DNA from: Podospora pseudocomata
Lineage: Eukaryota; Ascomycota; Sordariomycetes; Sordariales; Podosporaceae
DNA: 64,000 nucleotides
Direction: 5' to 3'
Assembly (NCBI RefSeq): GCF_035222375.1
Contig: NC_085887.1
Location: 1,711,501-1,775,500 of the forward strand
How positions within the stretch are numbered: the stretch's first letter is position 1; each line of letters starts with the position of its first letter. Below the pieces are notes generated by a model, which ran no database searches, had not been told where the DNA came from, and was given only the letters and a program-made list of their open reading frames with translations. Shown piece by piece: positions 32,121 to 41,931 of this stretch. A program made the position numbers and the translations under genes.

Positions 32121-33022
32121 CCTGCATATCGTCTATTTTTCGAGAAGAGAGGCTGTCTCCATCAGATGCTCTCTATCAGAGAGGGTGATTGCGTATCATG
32201 TAGGCTACCACCCAGATCAAGCACATACTACACGCGTACACAGGTACAGACATACACACACCTGCATATCTACAACAGCAAGATAGACGACAGACCTTGG
32301 ATGACAGCAGGGGAGAAAAAGCACGGTGCCTGAGTTTAGTGCTCCTCCTCCTGTCTCGGGTGGCCCGATTTGGCATCCTCCCCATACCCCATACGATTCT
32401 GTACCCCAGTCCATGCTCCCCACACTGCATGTAAGTGAGATTCTTCAATCTCCATGCTTTGAAGGGCGTTCTCCGTGGTTCATGCAACCGCCCTGCTCAC
32501 CACCACAAGCCGCGGCAGTCTGCTAGACCCAGTAAAACTGATCAAGACGACCAATCCCCTTTGTCCACTGCCATGGCTGCCCAAGCTGGTGACGTCTTCA
32601 GGCCCTGGTCTCTCCGGCTAGACATCGGTGCTTTTCCAAGAAGTGTGGTCAAGTGCCTGGTATCTCGGTTAACCCTCATTCAGAGCAGATAGCCGGCCGA
32701 CCTGGGGAATAGAACACGCTTGATAGCATACACAGTAGCTCAACCGCCTCTAGACGCTCCGTTGCAACGCTGTCAACTTACCTTCCCGCGACCCGGGTCC
32801 TACCCCTGCTTCCCGGCCCTGCCTCTCTGCTCTGGCCATCGTAGCACCGAGCACGAGAAACACCGAGAAGCCATCTTGCTCACACCTTGAGGTCGGCCCT
32901 TCCCTCCGCAGCCCCACCGTGCCAACGGCTTGGACGTCCGTGGACGCCCTTGACGTTGAGGCGGTCCTTGGCTTGACCCCGGCCCGAGCACGGCAGCCTC
33001 CCGGTACCACACGTTGAAGATC

Positions 33023-33037
33023 CAAGTATAAGTAAAC
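33023..33037 (+). promoter_or_regulatory. TATA-like element of the glucoamylase gene
   Basis: AAGTATAAGTAAAC, about 130 bp before the chosen start codon, in a position suited to a core promoter with a moderate leader. Confidence 0.35.
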
Positions 33038-33163
33038 ATGGCTCTCTTCGCCGTTCCCAACATCATCCAGGACCTCATCCCAGCAGCAGCCTCCGAGTCA
33101 ATCAACCCTTGGACCTGGAACCTGAACCTGAACGCCTCTGGTCTCTACGAATACCTTCCCACC

Positions 33164-35130
33164 ATGCACGCCTTGTCCAAGTTCGCCCTGCTGGGCGCCT
33201 GCGCCGTTCAGTCGGTGATGGGTCTGCCCGAACCTGTCGAGAGACATGAGGCCAACCTCCTCAAGCGCAACGTCGACGACTGGATCAACAGAGAGACCCC
33301 CATCGCCTGGGAGAAGCTCCTCTGCAACATCGGCCCCGATGGCTGTGCTGTTCGCAACCAGGGTGTTCCCGCTGGTGTCGTTGTTGCCAGCCCTTCCCGC
33401 TCCGACCCTGACTGTAAGTTTACTGGTTCTCTGATATCACTCGCACTTGCTGACAGACACCAACAGACTTCTACACCTGGACCAGAGATGCCGCCCTCGT
33501 CTACAAGGGCCTTGCCGATGCCTTCCGCCGCAACTACACTGAGGGTCTCCACACCCAGCTCAAGAACTTTGTCTCCTCCCAGGCCAAGCTTCAGGGTGTC
33601 GGCAACCCGGCCGGTGGTCTCAACGACGGCCAGGGTCTTGGTGAGCCCAAGTTCATGGTTGATCTCAAGGAGTTCACCGGCGAGTGGGGCCGCCCCCAGC
33701 GCGATGGTCCTCCCCTCCGTGCCATTGCCCTGATCCGCTACGCCAAGTGGCTCGTTGAGAACGGCCACAAGGCTGTTGCCAACGCCCAGGTCTGGCCCAC
33801 CATCGAGAACGATCTCAAGTACTCGGCCCAATACTGGAACCAGACCGGTTTCGACCTCTGGGAGGAGGTTCCCGGCTCCTCCTTCTTCACCATCGCCAGC
33901 ACCCACCGTGCCCTCGTCGAGGGTGCTCAGCTCGGCGCCGTCCTCGGCAAGCCCACCCGTGCTTACACTGCCGTCGCCCCTCAGGTTCTCTGCTTCCAGC
34001 AGTCTTTCTGGAACGCTCGCGAGGGTTTCGTTGTCTCCAACATCAACGGTGGTGAGTGGCGCCGCGGCCGCGACGCCAACTCGATCCTCGCCTCCATCCA
34101 CAACTTCGACCCCTCCGCCGGCTGCGATGCCAACACTTTCCAGCCCTGCTCCGACAGGGCGCTCTCCAACCACAAGGTCGTCGTCGACTCTTTCCGCTCC
34201 ATCTACAACATCAACCGCGGCATCGCCCAGAACAAGGCCGTCGCTGTTGGCCGCTACTCTGAGGATGTCTTTTACAACGGCAACCCCTGGTTCCTCGCCA
34301 CCTTTGCCGCCGCCGAGCAGCTCTACGATGCTCTCCTCGTCTGGAAGGCCCAGGGCTCCATCGCCATCACCCAGACCTCCCTTCCTTTCTTCCGCGACCA
34401 CGTCTCGGGCGCCACCGTCGGCACCCACGCTGCCGGCTCCGCCACCTACAACCAGATCGTCTCCGCCATCACCGCCTACGCCGACGGCTTCATTGAGGTC
34501 GCCTCCAAGTACGCCCACTCCAACGGTGCCATGAACGAGCAGATTGACCGCAACACCGGCCAGCCTATCGCCGCCCCCGATCTCACCTGGTCCTACTCCG
34601 CCTTCCTCACCGCCACCGCCCGCCGCGACGGTTACATCCCCACCGGCTGGGGCGCCGGCCAGGCCACCGCCCTCCCCGCCGGACAGTGCCAAAAGTTTGA
34701 GGTTGCCGGCAACTACAACCTCCCCCCCACGCCTGTCTTCCCCTCCAACCTCACCCCCGCCGCCAACGCCCCCATCGAGCAGATCACCGCTGTTCCCACC
34801 GGCTGCACCAACCCCGAGAAGGTCTTTGTCACGTTCAACGAGCGCGCTTCTACTTCCTGGGGCCAGGTGATCAAGGTTGTCGGCAACGTTCCCGAGCTCG
34901 GCAGCTGGGACGTCAACAAGGCTGTTCCGCTTTCCGCGTCCAAGTACACCTCTGGGGACCCGTTGTGGTCTATCACTCTGCCTATCCAGGCCGGGAGCAG
35001 TGTTCAGTACAAGTACATCCGCATCACGAACGGTGTTGCCGGTGTTAGCTGGGAGGGGGGTGACAATAGGGCTTTTAGCGTGCCGGGGGCTACTTGCGAT
35101 GTTCAGAATCGGTGGGATAACTGGAGGTAA
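33164..35130 (+). CDS. gla-1: Glucoamylase (GH15 with CBM20 starch-binding domain)
   Basis: A secreted glucan 1,4-alpha-glucosidase that releases glucose from starch ends. Exons 33164-33413 and 33467-35130 give 637 residues. The signal peptide MHALSKFALLGACAVQSVMG is followed by a short propeptide with a Kex2-type site (LLKR before NVDDW). GH15 landmarks are ASPSRSDPDYFYTWTRDAAL, GLGEPKFMVDLKEFTG and FDLWEEV, which carries the general-acid Glu (about residue 216). SIHNFDPSAGC and DRALSNHKVVVDSF follow. GAMNEQIDRNTG carries the catalytic base Glu (about 441). The CBM20 begins at VFVTFNERASTSWGQ and ends DVQNRWDNWR. The usual long Ser/Thr linker is nearly absent. An in-frame ATG at 33038 would bury the signal peptide, so 33164 is preferred. 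Confidence 0.97.
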
Positions 35131-35639
35131 ATTGCTTCGGGAGTGGTACGATAGATTTGGATGGGATAGGAGGGATAGGAATAGAAGAGGAGGGATGAAA
35201 AAAAAAAAGGGAAAACATGCATAATCGGGGGTGGGATCGAGTCTTCTTCTTGTTGTCATCATATATATCTATTGGATATCTCTTTTTCTTCTTCTTTTTT
35301 TCTTTTGGGGGTTGGTTGGTTGGTTGGGGAATCCTTTTAGGGGGTCGTTGGAAGAGAGGATTGTATATATATTGCAGAGTTTCGCATACAAAAATTGCAT
35401 TTTCTTTTACATCTTATGAAAAGTCTTGATTTGACATGCGTCCCGTCGAACAGGTGAAGAACCGCTTTGATACCTCGCCATATTTTTCAACAACAACAAC
35501 AACAACAACATGTATAGCCACTTACACATATGATCAGGCAAGTCTGCATGTTATTCTTTGGCTGAGACTCCAAGCTCTTTTCCATTGATTCTTTCACGAA
35601 CATGGTCTTTTGTACACAATTTCTTTCCCCAACCACCCC
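35131..35639. other. Convergent spacer
   Basis: 3' flanks of glucoamylase and of the aldo/keto reductase, T-rich, with a CAA repeat. No gene. Confidence 0.55.
35488..35511. repeat. CAA trinucleotide microsatellite
   Basis: Seven to eight copies of CAA in the spacer downstream of glucoamylase. Confidence 0.9.
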
Positions 35640-36650
35640 CTACCGCCTATCGCCCTCCTCAAACCTATTATTCCAAAAACCCCTGTAGTGCCTCCCTTTC
35701 CCCGCCTCGCTTATCTCTTTCACCTCTCTGGGAGTGAGTTTGAATTTCGGCAGCTTACTCAACCACCCCTTCAGTCTCTCCTCCCTTTTGCTCGTTGTCA
35801 ATGCGACAATCCCCTGATCCAACACCCACCTCAGCCCTACCTCCCCCTCCCCCACTCCGTATTTGTTTGCCAGTCGTTCATAGACTTGATCCACCGGGCC
35901 GCCCCGGGCTTTAGTGATCGGCGTCAGCGGGGCGTATGCCGCCAAGGCGATATTATGCCTCCTGTGGAAATCGACAAAATCATCTTCGTGCTGGAGGTAG
36001 GGGTGGTATTCGACCTGGTTGATCACTGGGGGGTGCTTGGCTGTTGAGAGGATTGATTCCAGGTGGTGAGGGAGGAAGTTGGAGACGCCGATTGATTTGG
36101 CGCGGCCCGAGTCTTTGATCGCTTCCATTTCTGCCCAAGCCGACTGGAGGGCTTCAGGAGAGGAGAGAGGGGAGCCGAAGAAAGGGGAGTGGATCAGGTA
36201 GAGGTCTACGTAATCGAGGGAAAGGTTGGAGAGGGAGCGGTCAAAGGCTTGTTGGATTGTTTCGCCTTGGCGGCACGAGGTTTTGGTCGTGATGAAGAGG
36301 GTTGAGCGGGGGATGCCGGAGGTTTGGATGGCGGTGCCGAGTTCTTTTTCGTTGCTGTAGGCTTCTGCGCCGTCGAGGTGGGTGTACCCTGCCTTGAGGG
36401 CGGTGACGGTGGCGGCGACGACATCTTCGTTGAACTTGGACTTGTCGCCGCGTTTGAAGTTTGCGGTGCCGAGGCCGTAGCCGAGCTTTTATACAGATGG
36501 TTAGGGGAGGGAAGGTGAGATGATGGGAGGGAGGGGGCTTACAAAGGGGATTTCGTTGCCGTCGCTGAGCCTGAGGTTGGGGATGTGGTCGAGCTGTTTG
36601 GGGGTTGCGCCTGAGGCGTCGGGGGCGTGGGAGGCTTCGATGGAGTTCAT
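35640..36650 (-). CDS. Aldo/keto reductase
   Basis: An NAD(P)H-dependent cytosolic carbonyl reductase. Exons 36650-36543 and 36485-35640 join in phase 0 to 317 residues. AKR landmarks are LRLSDGNEIPFLGYGLGTAN and HLDGAEAYSNEKELG, with the catalytic Asp and Tyr. FITTKTS carries the catalytic Lys and DYVDLYLIHSPFF the catalytic His. SIGVSNFLPHHLESIL and INQVEYHPYLQ form the substrate and cofactor cleft. The C-terminal VALTTSKREERLKGWLSKL is the NADP-binding loop, where family members usually have S/T-S-K-R-x-E-R. The substrate cannot be told from sequence. It is close to the fungal glycerol/xylose-type AKR group. Confidence 0.93.
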
Positions 36651-37391
36651 TTTGGTGTAGGACGCTATGAGGTATATGTGAGTTTGTGAGGGTGGTCTCG
36701 GTGGTGATGAAGAGGGTTTTATAAGCGCTCACTGTAGGTAGTACCAGGTTATCTCCGATGTCGTGAATGTGGCTTAAATGTCGAATTCGAATTCCCAATC
36801 GAATAAATGGCTGCAAGAGAACGGCACCAGCGTGCCATCCCGGCCTCGGTCCCGGCAAGGCGGGAGCGGGGGCACCCCGCAGCGGCGGGAGGGGGGCACG
36901 GGAGTAGATGCGGGGCGCCGTCCCATCGGCTATGGCGTCATAGGGTCTGGGGTTGGTTTGATCTGATAATGCACGCCATCTTTCATGTTTGGACCTGGCC
37001 GGTTGCCAAGAGCTGAGATATTCTCATAATCCATATCAAAGAATTCATCAGATTGCCACCTCAAGACAGAACTCTGCAAAAGTCCATGATTCATACATAT
37101 GTTTCTCCACGGGTTCGCGTTGGGTGCTTATGCCAAGACAGACCCCTGTACCACCCTCCATGACGTTCAACGACTTGCCGTTGACAGCCGCCACTCACTG
37201 TGACAGCCCCGCGATGTCAAACCATCGCTGATTGATAAGCCATTTCTTTCACAGCCTTATACAACCCTCCCCTTTTTTTTTCTTTTTCTTTTTCTGCTTT
37301 TTTTCGCCATCACCCTCACAGCTCTGCTTCAGACAAACAGTCCTCAAACCTTGTAAACCCCAACCTCAACCATTTCACCAGCGCCGCGCCT
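36651..37391. other. Divergent promoter region of the reductase and SelO genes
   Basis: No gene seen. A T/C tract lies at about 37270-37300 just before the SelO gene. Confidence 0.5.
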
Positions 37392-39371
37392 ATGCGCTTC
37401 CCAGCACCAGCATCCCGCTGTCTAGCCCTCGCATCCCACCTCCGCTATCCCACTTTCAACCAGCTCCCCTTCTCGATCTCCCGCAACTTCTCAGTCCTTC
37501 CCTCAAACATGGGCTCCTCCTCCCAACCCGGGGGCCTCCCCCTCAAATCCCTCCCCAAATCCTGGACCCTCCCCTCCCTCCTCCCCCCAGACCCCTTATA
37601 TCCCACCCCCCTTTCGTCTCACAACACCCCCCGCGATGAAATCACCCCCCGCCAGGTCCGCAACGGCCTCTTCACCTACGTCCGTCCAGAACATCAATCG
37701 ACCTACCAACTCCTCGCCATATCCCCCGCCGCCTTCAAAACCCTAAACCTCTCCCTTTCCGAGGCCACCACGCCTGAATTCGCCGAGACGGTAGTCGGTA
37801 ACAAGCTTTGGGATTTTGACGAGACGGACGAATCGAATCGAAACTACCCCTGGTCGCAAAACTATGGTGGTTTCCAGTTTGGTAGCTGGGCCGGGCAGTT
37901 AGGTGATGGACGGGTTATCAGCTTGTTTGAGACAACAAGCGAGCTGACAGGAAAGAGATACGAAGTCCAGCTGAAAGGCGCGGGAATGACACCCTACTCC
38001 CGCTTTGCCGACGGAAAGGCGGTGCTGAGGAGTAGTATAAGGGAGTTTATCGTCTCTGAGGCTCTCCACGGCCTCGGCATTCCGACCACCCGCGCTCTGG
38101 CTTTGACGCTTTTGCCTGAGGAGAGGGTTAGACGGGAAAGGATGGAGCCAGGGGCGATCGTGGTCAGGTTTGCAGAGACGTGGATCAGGCTAGGGAATTT
38201 TGATTTGTTGAGGGCGAGGGGGGAGAGGGGCAATATGAGGGTTTTGGCTGATGTTGTCGCTCAGCATGTTTACTCTGGCTGGGAGAACCTCCCCGCCAGG
38301 TTAGAAGAGGGACAAACCGAGCCGAAGACTGGCGTGAAAAAGGAAACAGTGGAGGGACCAAAAGGGGAGGAGCAAAACCGGTATTCCCGCCTCTACCGCG
38401 CCATTGTCCGTCGCAATGCAGCTACTGTGGCCAGGTGGCAGGCGTACGGGTTTATGAACGGGGTTTTGAACACTGACAACACGAGTATCTTTGGGTTGTC
38501 GATGGATTTCGGACCGTATGCGTTTATGGATGTTTTTGACCCGAGTTATACGCCTAATCATGATGATCATATGTTGCGGTACAGCTACAGGAACCAGCCG
38601 ACGATTATATGGTGGAACTTGGTGAGGTTGGGGGAGGCGTTGGGGGAAATGATGGGGATTGGGGAGAGGGTTGATGATGAGGAATATGTTGAAAAGGGCG
38701 TGGTGGGGGAGGAGATGGAGAAGGAGATGGTGGGGAGGGCGGAGAAGGTTATCGAGCAGGCGGGGGAGGAGTATAAGCAGGTGTTTTTGGGCGAGTACAA
38801 GAGGCTGATGAGTGAGAGGTTGGGGTTGAGGGGGGTGAAGGAGGATGATTTTGATGGGTTGTTCAGTCCGCTGCTTGATGCTATGGAGGCGTCGGAGCTG
38901 GATTTTAATTTGTTTTTTAGGAGGTTGTCGAGTGTCAAGGTGGCTGATCTGGAGAGTGAGGAGGGGAGGACGGAGCAGGCAAAGGTGTTTTTTTATGGAG
39001 ACGGGTTGAGTGAGACGAGCAGCGACGACCTTGAAAAGGTTGCTGATTGGCTTGCGTTTTGGAAGGAGAGGGTGGTGGAGGACTGGGGTGAGGGGAAGGA
39101 TGAGGAGAGGATCAGGGCGATGAAGGCGGTCAACCCTAATTTTACGCCGAGGGGCTGGATCATGGATGAGCTGATCAGACGGGTCGAGAAGGAGGGGGAG
39201 AGAGACGTGCTGAAGAGGGCTATCCACATGGCTACGTATCCGTTTGAGGACTCGTGGCATGGAAAGGAGTTTGACGGGGTGGTGTATGAGGGTGACGCGG
39301 ATGAGGAGAAGAGGTGGACGGGGGATGTGCCGAGGGGCGGGAGGGCGATGCAGTGTAGTTGCAGTTCTTAG
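37392..39371 (+). CDS. FMP40: SelO/Fmp40-type protein adenylyltransferase (UPF0061)
   Basis: A pseudokinase-fold enzyme that AMPylates protein hydroxyl groups; yeast Fmp40 is mitochondrial and acts in redox protection. One exon, 659 residues. The head MRFPAPASRCLALASHLRYP through ISRNFSVLPSN looks like a mitochondrial presequence, and a second ATG (MGSSSQ, residue 40) follows at once. Family blocks are NYPWSQNYGGFQFGSWAGQL and YEVQLKGAGMTPYSRFADGK (catalytic Lys about 195), then AVLRSSIREFIVSEALHGLG. GFMNGVLNTDNTSIFGLSMD and FGPYAFMD carry the metal-binding Asn/Asp (about 360-372). The protein ends AMQCSCSS. Animal and bacterial SelO carry Sec or Cys near the C-terminus; here it is Cys. Confidence 0.95.
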   Translation: MRFPAPASRCLALASHLRYPTFNQLPFSISRNFSVLPSNMGSSSQPGGLPLKSLPKSWTLPSLLPPDPLYPTPLSSHNTPRDEITPRQVRNGLFTYVRPEHQSTYQLLAISPAAFKTLNLSLSEATTPEFAETVVGNKLWDFDETDESNRNYPWSQNYGGFQFGSWAGQLGDGRVISLFETTSELTGKRYEVQLKGAGMTPYSRFADGKAVLRSSIREFIVSEALHGLGIPTTRALALTLLPEERVRRERMEPGAIVVRFAETWIRLGNFDLLRARGERGNMRVLADVVAQHVYSGWENLPARLEEGQTEPKTGVKKETVEGPKGEEQNRYSRLYRAIVRRNAATVARWQAYGFMNGVLNTDNTSIFGLSMDFGPYAFMDVFDPSYTPNHDDHMLRYSYRNQPTIIWWNLVRLGEALGEMMGIGERVDDEEYVEKGVVGEEMEKEMVGRAEKVIEQAGEEYKQVFLGEYKRLMSERLGLRGVKEDDFDGLFSPLLDAMEASELDFNLFFRRLSSVKVADLESEEGRTEQAKVFFYGDGLSETSSDDLEKVADWLAFWKERVVEDWGEGKDEERIRAMKAVNPNFTPRGWIMDELIRRVEKEGERDVLKRAIHMATYPFEDSWHGKEFDGVVYEGDADEEKRWTGDVPRGGRAMQCSCSS

Positions 39372-39509
39372 GTGTGTGTGTTTGTGGGTGAAGTGTGTAG
39401 ATAATAGAGGTGCGTTGATGGGTCAAACTCCGCTGGATTCAATAACCGCAACGAAAAGACTTTGAACATCACGTTGATACATGTGCCTTTTTATCTATCA
39501 TGATCACAT

Positions 39510-40382
39510 TTACTCACCCTCATTCTCCCCCCGCCCCCCCTCCCCTCCCAAAACCCCCTCCAGCCTATTAACCACCTCCCCCACAGCCCAAACCAACACC
39601 TCCCCAAACCCCTCCCCATCCCCATCCCCATGCCCATCCTCATGCCCATCCCCCATAGCCAATATCCCCTCCCTCTCCAACACCTTTCTGTCTAACCTCC
39701 CCCTTTTGACATCCCCGTCCACAAACAAATACCCATGTTGCTCCACATAATTAGGCCACACAACCTCCTCCACATACCCCTCCGGATCCTTCCAGAACCC
39801 TTCGAGCGTGACATACCCATCCCTCGCCTTCCTCCTCGCCACCGCCTTCTCCTCTGACGCCAGTAAAAAAAGCTTGACGTCAATCAGCTCAAGGATAGGC
39901 TTGAACTCCTCGGCCTGTGAATACAATAAAAACCCATCCAGGATACAAATCTTGGCGTGTTTGAGGAGTGAGTGGAGGGATGAGCTGGCGATGATGGCCT
40001 TGGCGAGGTTGATGTGGGACGGGGAGGCGGGGCAGGCGCCGAGGGTGTTTTGGTCTTCCTTTGAGTTGATGAAGGGCTAAGAAAGGGGTTAGTAAATATG
40101 GGGGGAAGGGGAAGGGGAAGGGCGTACGGGGAATTTTCCGGTGGATTTTATGTAAGTGAGGGCGTTGGTTAGGGCCGGGAGGTCGATTGCTTCGGGGCAG
40201 TCCCAGTCTCGATGACCGGAACGAAAGGGGAGGAGGGATTCGGGCTTGTAGAAGTCGTCTTCGTGGAGGATGAAGGTGTTTGGGAGGAGGTCGCGGAGGA
40301 GGCGGGCGAGCGTTGTTTTGCCTGAGGAGGAGGGGCCGGAGAGAGAGACGAGGAGGGATTTTTGGGCTGGGGGGAGGGGCAT
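39510..40382 (-). CDS. NRK1: Nicotinamide riboside kinase (uridine-kinase fold)
   Basis: Phosphorylates nicotinamide riboside to NMN in NAD salvage. Exons 40382-40128 and 40076-39510 join in phase 0 to 273 residues. The P-loop is LSGPSSSGKTTLARLL (residues about 13-28). The NRK signature FILHEDDFYKPE and the DWDCPEAIDLPAL block follow, then ICILDGFLLYSQ with the conserved Asp, KLFLLASEEKAVARRKARDG (lid) and EEVVWPNYVEQHGYLF. A C-terminal extension is Gly/Asp/His/Glu-rich (GDGHEDGHGDGDGEGFG), encoded by a short repeat, and is not part of the fold. Divergent from PTH2. Confidence 0.9.
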
Positions 40383-40844
40383 GGTGGGTGGTGGAGAGAA
40401 GATTGCCTTGATATGTGAAGACAGATGGGTTGTTGGAAGTGAGATTGTGAGTGAGTTGGGTGAGGTCGAGGTTGAGGGTGGGCTGTGTAACGGTGATCAA
40501 ATCGCTGCTCACAATAGTGGCCGGTAGAAAGCAGTTTTGGAATGGCGTTCGGGTGTGGTTTGTCCAAAAATAACAAAAATACCTACATGAGAGAAATGTC
40601 TATGAAAAAAGCGGAAAAACCTCATGAATCAGTGAAAATGACCTGTGAGAATAAGCTCACTCTCACTTACACCCTGAAGGGCCGTCAACCCGCGGCGTAA
40701 CAATACCATACTACAGTAATTACCCGTACCGCCCCAATCCGGAACTTACCGCCCCGGGCATTTTCTCCCCTTGCCTGCCCGCGCGCTAGTCGCTAGCAGA
40801 TCAAACAAATCCCCCGATTTCCAAATTTCCCATACCAACAACAC
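40383..40844. other. Divergent promoter region of NRK1 and PTH2
   Basis: 462 bp, no frame of interest. The right end is A/C-rich leader sequence. Confidence 0.5.
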
Positions 40845-41724
40845 ATGAACGTCATACGGACAGCAACCATTCTACGAGTACCAACAACACGACCACTCCC
40901 GTTTTCACCGCTCCCCCGATCCCATATTCCACCTATTTCCCCCCGACGATCCATCTCCAGTATCACCTCAATCCTCGCCACCATGCCAGCAGAAGACCCA
41001 ACCCTCCTCTCCTCCACAACCGTCCTAACAACCTCGATAATAACCTTCATCTCCGGCTTTTTGTTAGGTGTCTACTCCCTAACCGGCCACCTCATCCCCC
41101 CTTCCCTCCGCCACGAGCGCGAAGCCCAATGGAAAGATCCCGTGGAATCAGAAGAAAGCGACATTGACGAGGAAGACACAATCCTCGACCACGCCCCCAA
41201 CTGGTCCAACGGTTTCGAGGCAGACAAAAAACAGGGATTGCGCGCCAGCACTTCTCAACCGATAACCGAGGAGTGCAAGCTTGTGCTGGTGGTGAGGACT
41301 GACTTGGGCATGACGAAGGGTGCGTACTACTGCTACTATACTACTACTATGCCTGATATAATGGGGTGGGGGTGATTGACAGAACAAAAAAAAAATAGGG
41401 AAAATTGCTGCCCAGGCTGGTCACGCAACGCTGGCTTGCTACAAGACGTTGAGCAAAGCTGCCTCCAAAGACCCAAACGGAAAGGCGGCACAGATCCTCA
41501 AGGCGTGGGAGCGGCGCGGGCAGGCCAAGATTGCGGTTCAGGTCAAGAGTGAGGAGGAGCTTTTGTTGCTGCAGGGGACGGCGAGGAGCTTGGGGATTAC
41601 GGCTGAGGTGATTGCTGATGCGGGGAGGACACAGATTGAGAGTGGGAGTTTGACTGTTCTTGGTGTTGGGCCCGCGCCAAAGAGCGAGGTGGATGGTGTT
41701 ACCGGCGGGCTGAAGCTTTTGTAA
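40845..41724 (+). CDS. PTH2: Peptidyl-tRNA hydrolase 2 (Pth2/Bit1)
   Basis: Hydrolyses peptidyl-tRNA released from stalled ribosomes; fungal Pth2 is anchored to mitochondria or ER. Exons 40845-41319 and 41399-41724 join in phase to 266 residues. The catalytic domain reads CKLVLVVRTDLGMTKGKIAA then QAGHATLACYKTL, WERRGQAKIAVQVKSEEELL and DAGRTQIESGSLTVLGVGPA. A transmembrane segment (TTSIITFISGFLLGVYSLTG) precedes it. Two starts are possible. The ATG at 40845 gives a 46-residue head rich in Arg, Ser and Pro that resembles a presequence. The ATG at 40983 (MPAEDPTLLSS) matches the usual short N-terminus. The second is the safer start. Confidence 0.92.
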
Positions 41725-41931
41725 GCTTAGGGTGTAAGAGATGAAAAGGGTGTATAGACAACAACGGGCAAGCGGGAGTTCCATGGTTAGTTAGATTTGG
41801 AAAGCATGAAAAAGCGCTGGGCAATCTCGAATACAAAAATGGCATACAGACGGTTTCCCAGACACATGCAGCATCAACACATCTTGCTATTACTTCATAA
41901 CCGGGTATCATCACCACAACCCCCACCGTCT

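Larger units (their letters stand above)
31110..33163. other. 2-kb spacer between SNU66 and glucoamylase
   Basis: Apart from the candidate SINE, no gene is seen; frames are short and unconvincing. The right end (about 32700-33160) is the glucoamylase promoter, with a TATA-like AAGTATAAGTAAAC at about 33023-33037. Confidence 0.5.

Noticed and set aside
33208-35262. 684-codon minus-strand frame across glucoamylase.
   Set aside because: Antisense shadow caused by strong C-ending codon bias in the glucoamylase gene; translation is Gly/Val-rich without a domain.
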